This document shows positions 33,625-46,300 of a DNA stretch of 64,000 nucleotides, piece by piece. Origin of the DNA: Spinacia oleracea (Eukaryota; Streptophyta; Magnoliopsida; Caryophyllales; Amaranthaceae); the NCBI RefSeq assembly GCF_020520425.1, contig NC_079492.1, forward strand, positions 107,667,157 through 107,731,156, written 5' to 3'. The notes beneath the pieces are model-generated. The model was not told where the DNA came from. It searched no databases and saw only the letters and a list, made by a program, of their open reading frames with translations. Within the stretch, counting starts at the first letter, position 1. Each line of letters opens with the position of its first letter. Both the position numbers and the translations under genes were made by a program.

Positions 33625-33720
33625 GGCGTCGAAGAAGGAGAAGTCAGTCACCTCTTCGAAACCTCTCGAGAGCAAAATCTTAGATCTCAACGATTGTTTT
33701 TGTTTCACTATTTTATTTTT

Positions 33721-34308
33721 AAATTTTAAAAAGAATATGAAATAGTGTGTATTAAAAGTATAATTTTATAATAGTCATATTTTAATTTCACCAATATTAT
33801 TATTTAAATATTCTAGTGGTATAGTACATTTTAGTATGTCTTATATATTCAAGTGAAAAATAGCATTAGGAATTGTGAGTTCTTTTATTGAAAATGCATG
33901 GTTCTTGTTTAATCGTGATGATGGTTAAACAAAATATTTACGCAATAAAATTATCTTATCTTATATATTTACTATAGTAGTCCCAACCCAAATAGTATAT
34001 TATAATTTTCAATAACAAATTGCAATATTATTTTATGATGCACATGATTAAAATTTTATTCCTTACCAAATTGAAATATTTTAATTAATTTTTTTAATTA
34101 AAAGAGAGGTGAATCATAGAGTGTCATTTGTCATCACCACATTGATTTCCTCTCTTTTAGAATAATATATAGATAGATGAGGTGGAAGAAGAATAAGTTA
34201 GGATGAGAGAAAATTTATTTTGCACTTGACCAAATGTTAAGGATGCACAAATTTTTGGCAAAAATGAAAATGATCGAATCCAAAAAAAATGATCGATTAA
34301 TTAAATAC
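33721..34308. other. AT-rich DNA 5' of the first LINE
   Basis: No gene was found. Near 34170 the minus strand reads A|TCTATATATTATTCTAAAAG, a possible Helitron 5' end, but no matching 3' hairpin was located. Confidence 0.35.
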
Positions 34309-34540
34309 TTCATCCGTTCTTATTTGTATGACACAATTGGGTTTTCAACACTATTTACACAAGCTCCTTAGACCTCCTTTTGTGATTTATACATCTTATT
34401 AGATTCGTCTCAATAAATATTTTTTAAATATCAACTTTTTATAATTTTTTCTTATTCATCATTGAAGATATTAATGTCTAAAATCGTGCATTGGAAAACG
34501 TGCCTAAATAATTGTGTCATATTTAAAAGAACAGAGGAAG
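34309..34540. mobile_element. Stowaway-like MITE
   Basis: The left end CTTCATCCGTTCTTATTTG pairs with the right-end complement CTTCCTCTGTTCTTTTAAA. The subterminal TATGACACAATT is present in both arms, and TA flanks each side (34307-34308, 34541-34542). The element is 232 bp long. Confidence 0.75.
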
Positions 34541-35622
34541 TAAGAAATAGGGGTTAGCAATAAGTTTTGTTGGTACCAGCAAAAAAAAGGACTTCAATTC
34601 AATTGTTTACTTTTTGGAATTGAATTATTCTGTTTCTTTCAATTTGAAATTGCAATCCACCTATTTTCAAAATATCAAGCGGATGACAAAAATCCCGAGA
34701 AGTTATTTTAGTTTAAATGGTATGCTCTTTTACGTGTTATTTGGGTTCGAACTATGTTCTTCTAATTTACGGAGTATCTTCTTTGGAAATGAATTATACG
34801 TTCTTTTAATATGGAACAGAGATTCCATCTTTAGGTTTGAACTATACAAAAGTATATTATTTGGGTTTGAGTTGTATATTCTTCAGTTTGTTTTACAAAT
34901 TCTTTGTTTTTATTCATGGCTTCTCAAATTGCTTTTTCTATTATTTTGAGTTTGCATTTGTCCTTCCCCTTTCTATAGATATTTGTACTCCTAATCAAGA
35001 TAAATGAGGAGTAGATGATAAATTTGAGTGTTTTGATAACAATTTTGTGAAAATTGAGGTTTAATTTGTGGTAGAAATTTTAATCGGTGATTTTCAAAAA
35101 GTAGGCCAAGTTATCTGTAAAATTATTAAACTTTATATCCATGTTCTTTCTTTTATGTTTTTTCTTTTGTCTAAGTTATTTGTAATTTGCCCTTATGATT
35201 TTTTATTAAAGGTGTGTTCTATTTACCTGATTTTTACTAATGGTTTTTTTATTTATTTTATCTGAACTAATTTGAACTTATTTTAGTTATAAATTGTACT
35301 TGATCAGCTATTACTTTTCCTAAATTTATCTTAACTGAACTTATTTTTTCTAAAATAAGTGGAAATAAGGTGAATCGAACAGAGCCAAACATCAGAGTCC
35401 AAAGTGCTCATAAACCACAAATAATTGCATTTCATGTGTTACCTTTGCTTTTAATAGGACAAAATTACATCACCTTAACTTACTGTGAGACGTTAAAAGT
35501 TCCCTTAAACAAATAAGAATTGACTTCATCCTTAAATGTTGGTAAAACGGTCTAAATGTCTTGTACGAGATTCTAGACAAATAAGCGAATAAAATCATTT
35601 AAGTTTTAATGATCTATATTCA
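34541..35622. other. AT-rich intergenic DNA
   Basis: Frames at 34614-34949 and 35068-35265 are Phe/Leu-rich translations of AT-rich sequence without features. No gene is supported. Confidence 0.4.
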
Positions 35623-35936
35623 TGCTTCGTTTAGTAAGGCGTAAAACATTTTTCAAGGAAAAACACAATTCACAATTCTAAACTAGTTTTTCTTTGTTTG
35701 GTACCTTAAAGGAAAATGAGAGAAGATGGTGAAGATTGAGGGGAAGAAATGAGAGGTAGGTAAGGAGGAAAGAAGGAAAAGTGGTTTCGCTCCCTTTCAA
35801 ATAGAAAAAGGTTTTCCACCTTTAAGGGAGTAGTGGAAAATTGTTTTTGTCCCTTACCCAACCAAACAACGTAAAATGATTGAAAAGAGAAAAATCGTTT
35901 ACCATGAAAACGTTTTACATCCTACCAAACGGAGCC
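35623..35936. mobile_element. PIF/Harbinger-like MITE
   Basis: The termini TGCTTCGTTTAGTAAGG and the complement GGCTCCGTTTGGTAGG are inverted repeats. The subterminal GTAAAACATTTT/AAAACGTTTTAC also pairs. An exact 3-bp duplication TCA flanks the element (35620-35622, 35937-35939). It is 314 bp and non-coding. Confidence 0.7.
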
Positions 35937-36322
35937 TCAGATTAAGCGTTCTCGTGTTAGTCCTATATAATAAATTTTAACAATTGTGGCGACAAAAGTT
36001 GGTGTACATGTACGCTATACCTTACCTACTTGTACATTTTGGTTTTGAAGGATACCTACTCGTATATTTAGTGCAACACTTAAAGCCTACACTCGAGAGC
36101 ATGATGCATATTTAAATCTCGTAAGAACACGAGTGATATTAAAAAGGACATCTTTAAGAAAAAGTTCCCAGAAAGTCGGAGATATGTCATCGTAATCCTA
36201 TAAATATGCAATGCACTTGTAATTCTACCAACAACAAATAGATGCATTCTAAAACACACAGAAAATTCAAATCTAAATCTTAAAATCAATAACCAGCACA
36301 CAGCTTAAACCATCCTTTGAAA

Positions 36323-36598
36323 ATGTGGGTTATCCCAAGCTTCTTGGGTAGCCGAAAAAGCAATGTCTTTGATCCATTTTCCATAGACACTTGGGATCCA
36401 TCTGATGGCATTCTCACTTCAGGACTTGCCAATGTAACCTCGAAGGCAGGCATCCTGCAGTTAAGTGGAGAAAGAAACAAGGAGCAGGAGAAGAACGACA
36501 ACGACAGGTGGCATCGTATCGAGAGGAGCAGTGGGAAGTTCCTTCGCCGCTTCAGGCTACCTGAAAACACAAAGACTGATGAGTTCAAGGCTAAAATG
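36323..36598 (+). pseudogene. Class I small heat shock protein (HSP20) fragment
   Basis: The sequence opens [20 protein letters not shown], a class I HSP20 N-terminus with substitutions in the first residues. It jumps from VTSKAG to ILQLSGER, omitting about 30 residues that include the start of the alpha-crystallin domain. It continues with [21 protein letters not shown] and breaks off after FKAKM near 36598. The C-terminal strand and tail (NGVLTVTVPK region) are missing, and the frame reads on into unrelated sequence to 36790. A TATAAATA at 36199-36206 precedes it. Homology is to a chaperone that holds unfolded proteins; the product would not be a normal HSP20. Confidence 0.8.
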
Positions 36599-37440
36599 AC
36601 GATTATGAGCAATAAAATTTGTGTTTATAAGCTTGCAGTAACATATCTCCGTTTGATCTGCAATTTAAACTGCTATTACTTGGATGCATATTGTAAGAAT
36701 AATATCCGAATACTAAGCACAATTCCTAATCTTGATGCAAAACTTACATTGGTAAACAAAGAAGAAAACAGAGCAGGAAAAGAAAAGTAGTCCTTATGTA
36801 ATCTAAGGGAACTGCAAAGGTTAACCTACAAGTTCATGTTAGATACTAGTGAAAGAAAAGAAATTGACAGAAATTAGTGGGTTAACGTCACAGTTTAATA
36901 GCTGTATTAATTATCTAAGTGAATTCTTAAGGATTGCCATTATTTCTAACTGTTCACTGACCAATACACGTGATACACTTAGCATACTGGATTTGTAAAT
37001 CATTCTAAATGAGCAGATTAAAAAAGTATCCTGGAATCACATATCTAGTAATACGAGAACTGACCAAAAGGGCCACAAAAGGTAGTATACTCAACCGGGT
37101 TATAGCCGTTTAGGAAACTGCAATATTCAGAAATACCAGGAGATACAAACCTAACAAAAAGTTTATCCAAAAAGATCGAATACTATAACAAAACGCACAA
37201 CACTGTCATATAGATATGAGCAGGTACAAATGTTGACTAGATAGTGATAAAAATATACTTTCTTCTGGAATTTACAAGAGTTAAAGCCTTAGTAACATAT
37301 TTAAGAAACTGCAACAGAGTTGAAGTCAAGACTTAAGGTCTGAATACTTTGATATTATGCACAACCAAAAATATTGTCAGGGCAGTACAGGACTACAGGA
37401 TGCAACTTACCAAAAGTCTGTGAGTAATGAACCATTTGTT
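36599..37440. other. Intergenic DNA and 3' region of the DHHC gene
   Basis: No further exon was recognised. The segment next to 37441 should include the 3' UTR of the minus-strand acyltransferase. Confidence 0.4.
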
Positions 37441-40323
37441 TCATCTTAACAAGAAATTCTTCAAGTTGCAGAAGATTCCCTCATTATATGGATTTCTAAA
37501 CCTTGTATCTGGCAAGGATTGATCTAATCATGGAATGATAATGAAGTTAGGCAGAAATATATATATGTACAAGGACTAAAATTAAACAATTAAGTGGATA
37601 CAGGAGGCATAACAGAACAAGAAGCCTATACTACGTGAAATTACCTGGTGAAGGCTGAAGAATGACATGGAACTCTGGGTATCTTCTCCAATTTATCTAC
37701 AAACACATTGACACGCAAATCTAAATTATCTATACAGAAACAAGGTGAGAGTAGTGAGACAATGTTAGCAAATTGCAAAAATTGTTTGCTAGTCCAACAA
37801 CCCAATCTCATGCATGTTTAGTAGGGTCAGCTTTCTGCTAAATTCGTAGCAACTAGCAAGTCTTTTCTTTTTCTTAATTTTTTAGCATCAACTCAAAAAA
37901 AATAAAAATATGATTCATAAGTTCCAATGCCTATGGTAATTCAAACTTCATACATGCTAGTCCTCAGGGGAAAAATATGCCTTCTCCAGATGATATGCCA
38001 AAACTAACAGGATCCATGGAACGAGCCAGCATTTGGTTTCTTAACACTTAACTCTTATTAGCAGAAAAACTTACCCATTCTTCGGTTCTTATATTGAAGC
38101 ACACACAATGTACATGCCATGCAAAAAAAATCACCTGTTTAGTCATCAGAGAATCATCAGTATAGTCAATAAACATGCAGGCCAACTCATTTCTCGTCAA
38201 TGAATCCAGTATGGTACAAAACTGCACAAACCTGCCAAAGCACTTGAAGTAAAGAAAAGATCATTGTACTCATGACCAAGTTGTATTGAATCTACAACAG
38301 ATTAAATAGCACAAACAAGCTACATTAGTTGCACAGATCAATAATAGGTCAGGGAAAAGATGACAGATGCCATGTGTTTCCAGCGATGCATTAATGGTAT
38401 AGGATTCTCTATAAAGTGGAGCAGTGGACAAGGAGAGATTTACCTTGGAGCTATTCTCTTTCAAAATCAGATGTCTGTTGATCCCTGAAACCCAGGCAAT
38501 AGAGGGAAAACATGAGAAATAACAACTGTGCTGGGATCAAAAGCCAAACAGAATCAGCTCTAAGTAGCATCAGAGTTCAGAACATTCCAACAATAGGGGT
38601 CCTAATTTATTTAGGTGGATCAACAAAGCTAGCATATATGACAAGGATTTTTATAGAAACGTACCAAAAGGGTCAATGTTAAATCAATAGAGAGAGATTT
38701 TGCAACAGATCAGGAGAATCATTCAAAAGAAAACACAGAGCTTACACTGATAAGAAAGCACCGAATATGCAGTCTCGGTCACTATGAATAGAACCAAAAG
38801 TGACAGGAAAAGGCCATAATTCTTCTGGCCTACAGATAATTAGACGATCAGGTGTTATGGAGTTGAAACATGAATGAAAATAATGAAAACGTAATACACA
38901 CCATATTCTAAATATTCAAGTTCAAAGTTATATAGCAGCCTATTAACTTCTAGCTTCAAACTCATGGACTGTTGTTACCTATGCAGTTCCCAAAAGCAGG
39001 GCAATGGTGATCAAATCCCATAACATAGGCTTTGCAAATCCTACAGTAGCGCATCCTTCTTGAAGATAACGAAGTCTAAAAGGGGAAAAGGCATAATGAA
39101 CCATCTTCTTACATATGACAACTGTAGTTAAAGCTCATTTGTAGTTGCAAACTGAAATTATGGGAAGATGCAAACAGAATCTTATTTTACACTCTTAATG
39201 AACACCTTTGCAAATGAACAGTTATTTTAAAAACAGCAGAATGTAATTACATGGGCCATAATAGCCTTCCGAAAGAAAATGGGAAAAGTAAATTCACCAT
39301 TTCATTTGAGTTGTGAGAGCTTATGCCTCCTGCCGTAGATGATGTTTCCTGTAAACATTTGGCATGAAACGTGTTAGGCATGTTATTTCCTGATCAACAA
39401 GGGTCATTTCCACTTTACAACCTCCAGATGATGCCCATCTTCTGAAATAGAACCCTCCACTAAACCAGGAGAGTCATGGCGAATAAAACCAGGATCACTT
39501 GATAAGATCCTGAAGCCAAGCAAGTATTTCTAGTGTGAGGAAAACATCAATGATAGAAGTCAACTAACAGCAAGAGTGATAACTGATAAGTAACTCCACC
39601 TTAAAAACCCAATAAGAAGAACTGCTAGCTCCGCGTTGAATACAATATTTAGCAGCAATGAAACAACTGCAAACAAGTAAATAAAATTCAAGCAATGATC
39701 AAAAGAAGAGGAACCTTAAGGGACTTTAACCAATTCACTTTTGCAACAAGTATTTGTTTCAACTGAACATCCAAATGGCTATTTCTGAAAAATATAATCA
39801 TGCAAGCATCAAACAAGTTTCAAAGGTATGCAACACTATATTATCTAGAATCACGTACCAAACCAGATATTTGAGATGTCACAACATAAATACATACAGT
39901 AATCATTTACTCTCTCCATTTCAAATTCTTTCTGACCAACAAAACAAAATTTTCTTATTCCATACTCCCTCCGTATTTATTTAAGAGATACACTTGGTCG
40001 GGCACGAGTATTAAGAAGAAGAATTGAATGAAATAAAGTAATAAAACAGGTGGGGTTGGAGTAGATATTTTAATAAGTAAAACAAGTGGGGACCATGTCA
40101 TATTAGAGGAGTGGGGGTGTGAAATTATTTGTTTAATAGGGTGGTGGGACATAGATATATTAGATAGATTATTTAATTAGATGGTGGGGTTGATAAGCTA
40201 GGTAGCACAGATACGGATACGGAAACGGATACGGGGACGGAAAACGAAAAAACCAAAATTTCTAAAAACGGGTACGGCTTGGATTCGGCAAAAAAAATAA
40301 AAAAAAAATTATATATATATATA

Positions 40324-40360
<37 letters not shown>

Positions 40361-43300
40361 CAGAGAAGTATATAACTATTACCTAACTTTGTTTAAAAGG
40401 AGTACGAAGTAATAAATACGGGGTAGGAAACAAAATAGTTGGTTTTTTGTAAAAACAATCAGTGGCCACGTGGTACCACTTTCCACCTTTTCTTTTTCTG
40501 ATTTATTATAAGTGGTGAGTGGTACTCCCTCCGTATTTTTTTAAGAGATACACTTGGCCGGGCACGGGTATTAAGAAGAATAATTGAATGAAATAAAATA
40601 ATAAAGCAAGTGGGGTTGGATAGATATTTTAATAATTAAATATGTGGGGACCATGTCATTTTGGTGGGTGGAGGGTGGGTGGGTTTATGAAAATATTTGT
40701 TTAATAGGATGGTGGGTGATAGGGTATATTAGATGTATTATTTAATTAGATGGTGGGGTTGATAAGTTACTAAAAATGGCAAGTGTATTTCTTAAATAAA
40801 TACGGCCGGAAAAGGCAAGTGTATCCCTTAAAAAAATACGGAGGGAGTACTTTTTTTTATTTAAAACAAAAGGTAAAAAGAAGAGATCAAGAAACGGCGA
40901 GGAGTTCTGAGTCTTCTGACTTGCTGGTTCCTTCAATCGGCGAGGGGCGAGGTGATTCTGTCAGCGGCGGCTTCTGCAAACAACGAGTCGACCGGAGTTC
41001 GCTGGCTAGTTGAGTTGCTGGCCTCGTTGCAGCGCTGCTGCTCACTGCTCAAGTGTTCAGTTGCTACGAACGGCCGGACAGGTGGTGGCGAGGAAGAAGA
41101 ACGGCGGCGAGGGCACAACCGGCGGGCCGCGAAACGACGGGTGAGTAAGGCTTCGAAGAGAGGTGAGAGAGAAAGTGGGGTAATTGGAAAATAAAACCAT
41201 AAAATTTGAATTTGGGTCTTAAAACTTCAGTAATAGTTGCTGGGTACGTGGTTTATTTCCAAAAACGTTTCCAAACCGTACCCACCCGCGTACCCAGCCG
41301 TACGGCCCGTACACAAATTCAACCCGCATACCCACATTTCGAGTTCGGCCTGGGGACGTTTCCTGGACATACCCGTCCCGTACCCGTACCGTACCCATAA
41401 ACCCAACCAGTCCAGAATCATAGCCTTGCATTCATTCCCATCAGGGCTGGCTATTAGGGGGTCTAGGTGGACATACAGAACAGGCCCCGAAATTTTTGGG
41501 GCCCATAATCAAAATGCTGGTTGATTTAAAAAGAAAAACCTTTTAAAAAATAAAGCCCAGCTTCCTTCTTCCCCAATTCTCGTGAAACAAGGAAGTAAAC
41601 TCTTCACATTTTTTCTCCAACTTCTATGATTCGGTTTCCGATGAAGGAGTAATTAATTATCTCTATTATAACTCTCATAGAAATCATCCATCCATAAATA
41701 AATGAATTGTTTCTCTAATTTTTTTTTTTTTCCAATAACTCAACAATGAACAAATGTTCCATTTTTTTTTACTGTATCATTCTTGTTATGGAAATTATAA
41801 AGTAATTTCTTTTGGACTACGAATGCTAAGCATTCAATGCTTGTTGGGGAAAAGAAATCAAATTTGTAGGAAACAAAATCTCAATTCAAATCTGAAAGAA
41901 CTCAAATCCGACTTTGCCGTGAACAAATTGTTCTACCTAATCTTATGCTTAATTATAATACATTTGCTAGTTGAATTTTCATATTACTTTGTACTTCGTA
42001 CTATATTGCAATTGTCGTTATATTGAGTTTTCATGTATGCCTTCTGAAATTAGGAAATTAGATTAAAGTAAAACTGAAGAGTTAATATTATGGATCATTC
42101 CTAAAAGAATGTCAACTATTTGTTCCTAATTTATTTTGGCAAATCTTTGAATATTATTATGAAAGAATATCAAATTTGTGTTATTGGTACATGTTATGCT
42201 TGAATAATGTGACTTTAAGTCACAAATGTAAAAAGAGTGTTAGATAAAATAATTGATTTTGGGTCCATACTAATATTATTGTGGACCAGGTCCACACAAG
42301 TATAACCCTATTATGTTTATAATTTTAATGTCGTTACTAAGTGTCTGTTAAAATTTACACAAGGGCCTAATTTTATACTCAGCACAGGGCCTCCGAATTG
42401 TCGGAGACGGCCCTGATTCCCATAATCACAGTCAAAGAATAAATGAATGCTGAGTAGTTTCTTCGGAACAGCTACAGATTGCACATAAGTTATCATTCCC
42501 TATTAACATCTTGTGTAGCCTAGCTTTTGTTTTGAGCCTATCTTGCATTGCCAGCCAAACAGGTTGGGCACAAAAAATCTATTCCAGACTAGGTGACTCC
42601 ATCTGACTCTAGTGTTGTTGCCTGACATGGTCTCATACATCTTTTTGATGGAGTAGAAGAAAGTAACATCCATTGAGAGGACTGAAGAGAATTGGTGAAG
42701 TTCTCTTTCACTGAACAAACATATTTCACAACCCAACTGGCTTTTGGGTTGACAAAGTTTATCCCAAGCTACAAAACCTGGTTTACGGTCTTCATATGTA
42801 CCAAACCAAAGGAATGACCTACACTGCAAAACAACCTTGGGGAAAATGAAAATTTGAGACCAGTGTACACTGATGCTCATTATGACAAAATTGATCAATT
42901 GGGACCTTCCAGCAAAGGAGATATATGCCTAGAGCTCCAAATCTTTATTCTAGCAACCATTTTATCCACTAGAGCCTCACAATCACTAGCTTTTAGTTTT
43001 CAAGGGCTGACAGGTACACCTAAATATTTGAAAGGTAATTTACCAACCTGGAAGCCGGAGATGTCAATGATGTTTTGACACAGTTATCCGTCATCCCACA
43101 ACAGTAAGAGAAGATTTATCTGAGTCGACTTGCAACCTTGTGGTGTCAGAAAACAACTGAAAACCACTTAGCATGAGCTGAATAACCTGAGCATCCCCTT
43201 TGCAAAACATGAGCAAATGGTTCAGTTGCATACCCCTGCATCTGGAATGAAACTTGAAAAGTGGATGCTCCCCCACTGTAGATATGGCTCTGGAGAAGTA

Positions 43301-46300
43301 TTCCATGCACAAAGTAAAGAGGAGGGGGGAAAGGGGGTCACCTTGCGTCAAACCCCTCTTAGGGTGGATGATTTCAGTAGGTACACCATTAATAAGGATA
43401 GAGTATTGGGTGGTAGTGAGACAGGTCATAATGAGATGAGTGAAATGGGAAGGGAAACCAAGCTCCTGCATGACTTCAGCAATGATATCCCATTCAACAG
43501 TATCATATGCCTTCCTAAGGTCTAGCTTCATAAAACAGTTTTCTGTACATTTTTATAATATCTTGACAAACAAGAACATTTTGCAGAATAGATCTTCCAG
43601 CCACAAAAACACCTTGATTTTGAGATATTACGTCAGGGAGAACTGAGTTCAATTTAGCACAAAGGAGCTTTGAAATGCATTTATACACCACAGAGCAGCA
43701 TGCAAAAGGCCTAAAATTCCCAACAGAAGATGGAACACTCACCTTTGGCACCAAGGTGATGGAGGTGACATTGATCTCCTTGAGCATTTTGCCAGTCCCG
43801 AAGAAATCACAAATAGCTGTGTAAATGTCAATTTTCACAATATCCCAAGAAGCCTTGAAGAACATGCTATCGAAGCCATCAAGGCCAGGACCTTTATTGA
43901 TTGGGATAGAGTCCATAACTTCCTTAATATCCTCCAAAGAGAAGTTGCAATCCAGTTTGGAGATATGGTGTCCCTGTCAATAATTGCAGTCTTAACGGGT
44001 GTTCTGTGTGACATAGAGGACCTGAATAGTGACCCATAGAAGTCCATAAAAGATTTTTGGACATCCTCAGCAGAACTGATCCATTCACCTCCGACTGACT
44101 GAAGAGAATGAATTTTATTGTGTTTTCTCCTATGCAACTTGGCTCTTTGTTGCATGAAAGAGGAGTAATTACTCAGTGTTGTTCTATATTACTTCTCAGC
44201 AGAAGCCAACTCAGTATTGGTGGGATCATAATGAAGCTGTGCCTGAGAAGATAGAAAGATGTGGTGGACCTTGATGCAGTCAGCTTCAACATTACTATAA
44301 CCAGTTTGATTCAGTTGCCTCATATCATCTTTGATCCATTTAAGCTTCTAAACTACTCTGAACATAGGGCATCCATACACAAATTTACCCCAATGTTCCT
44401 TAACTATGTCAAGGAACTTGGAAAAGGAGGTCCACATGTTAAAGAATCTGAAGGGTCTTGAATCATTGGACAATGATCAAACTCTTCCTCAGGAAGATAG
44501 GTAGCCTAGCCTCAGCATGTTCAAAACAATCATCCCATAAGGCATTTGCTAGGACCAATCCTGGTAAACACCCTATCAACCCCATCCTGTTTTATTCCAA
44601 GTGAAATGTCTTCCCATAGTTTTTAGAGTAGTGAGTTAACCGTGTAGCATTGTCTCATGTGTTGAATATCACTCAACCTTACTGCAGAACCAACTCTATC
44701 CTCCATCTCCATTATTGCATCAAAACCCCCCATTATAATCCAGGGAGAGTTACAGCATACGGTGGCCATACCAATGTATAAAAAGGCTCAAGGCGCAACA
44801 AGGCGATTTGGAGTTCCCAGCGCCTTAGGCGCGCCTCGGTGCGCCTCATTGAAGTGAGGCGCCCTAATAAAAAGTGAAAAAAAAAGTGAAAAAATGGTAT
44901 GTCTCTTGGTAGGTGCGCCTTTTTGCGCCTCAAAGTGCGCCTTTGTGCGCCTTTTTGCGCCTTGATGCGCCTTTTTGCGCCTTAGGTGCGCCTCATTGAA
45001 GTCGCCTCGCCTAGACAATAAAAGGCGCTGGCTCCAATCGCCTTGCGCCTCAGAGCCTAGGCGCGCCTTAGGCGCGCCTTTTTATACACTGGGCCATACT
45101 AGTGAGAGTAGCCCACAATTCCTTCCTCTCTGTGGTAGTGTTCATACCATAGACAAAGGAGCAAAAGAAGCTACTCTGAGTAGTTCTAAGGGTAATAGAA
45201 CAATGCACAAGTGACTGGTCATATGTATGACGTCCACATTAAAAGTATCTACACCCCAAGCAAGTATGATTCTACCATTATTATGACAACTACTAATTGA
45301 GGAGAAGCACCAATTTGGGCAAAGATTGAGATAAAGATTACCCATCTTAGAAACTTTCACTCTAGACTGAACAGTTTGATTTGGTGAGAAGAGATATCTC
45401 CCTCACTTTGATCTGTTTGGCTTTCCTGTTCAGACCCCTAACATTCCAGCAAAGTAATTTATCCATTAGGCTTAGGAACCTTGCAGCTTGTACAAAACCC
45501 ATCGGAGTGTGGTTATCATCTATGTGAGTGATGATGTTGTCACATTGGAGACCACAACAGGTGGGATAGGATGGGTAGGTTGAACAATCTTAGGTACCCA
45601 CACTCTCTTAGTAGCCTTGGTTGTTTGCCTTGTGCAAGAGGTGTAATTGTGGTCATATCCCTTACAAATTGAGCATGAAATAGGGAGCCAATCATAGTTG
45701 ATTTTCTGGTCAACTGTATCCCTTTTCTCATTTACAAAGTGTATAATAGCATCATAGCAGGAACTCCTGACTGATATCCACTTCAACTAGGACTTCTGCA
45801 AACATCAACTTGCCCCTATTGTGTGTTGCTTGTGTTGCTTGATCAACTTTGACCATGGAACCAATCTTACTCACAATCTTGGAGAGACTCTTGTCCCCCT
45901 AATATTTAACATCAAGGTTGGGTAATTGTATCCATATTGGTAATTTCCTGAAGGTGTCCTTGGTAATATTCATGTCAGCAGACCAAGGTTTCAAAATGAC
46001 AAGTTTCCCATCAAAGAAATTGAATCCACCATTGATGACCTTCTGACAGTTTTCCATGGTGGTGAAACGAACCAGAAACATACCCCTCCCAATCAGAGAG
46101 ACTTTGTCCACCCCATACTTGCCCCATATTCGTCTAACAAATCCCTCCATAACATTCCAAGGTGGGTTAGCCCCAAGAACATAGCATAAAACAACAGATT
46201 TCCAAAATGAAATCTCATCCTGTATGTCCTCAAGATCAATTTGTATGATTTTAGGTTGTTTATCATTATTCATTGTAATACATTCCGAGCAAACATCATT

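Noticed and set aside
34614-35265. Phe-rich open frames
   Set aside because: They are translations of T-rich DNA with no domain, signal or homology.
39720-39790. Possible extra DHHC exon (frame reading VNWLKSLK)
   Set aside because: Its phase does not fit the neighbours, whereas exon 2 (47168-47302) joins exon 3 (39600-39666) in phase with family-typical sequence.
41754-42026. 90-codon frame
   Set aside because: It lies inside the non-autonomous hAT element at 41442-42415 and has no recognisable domain.
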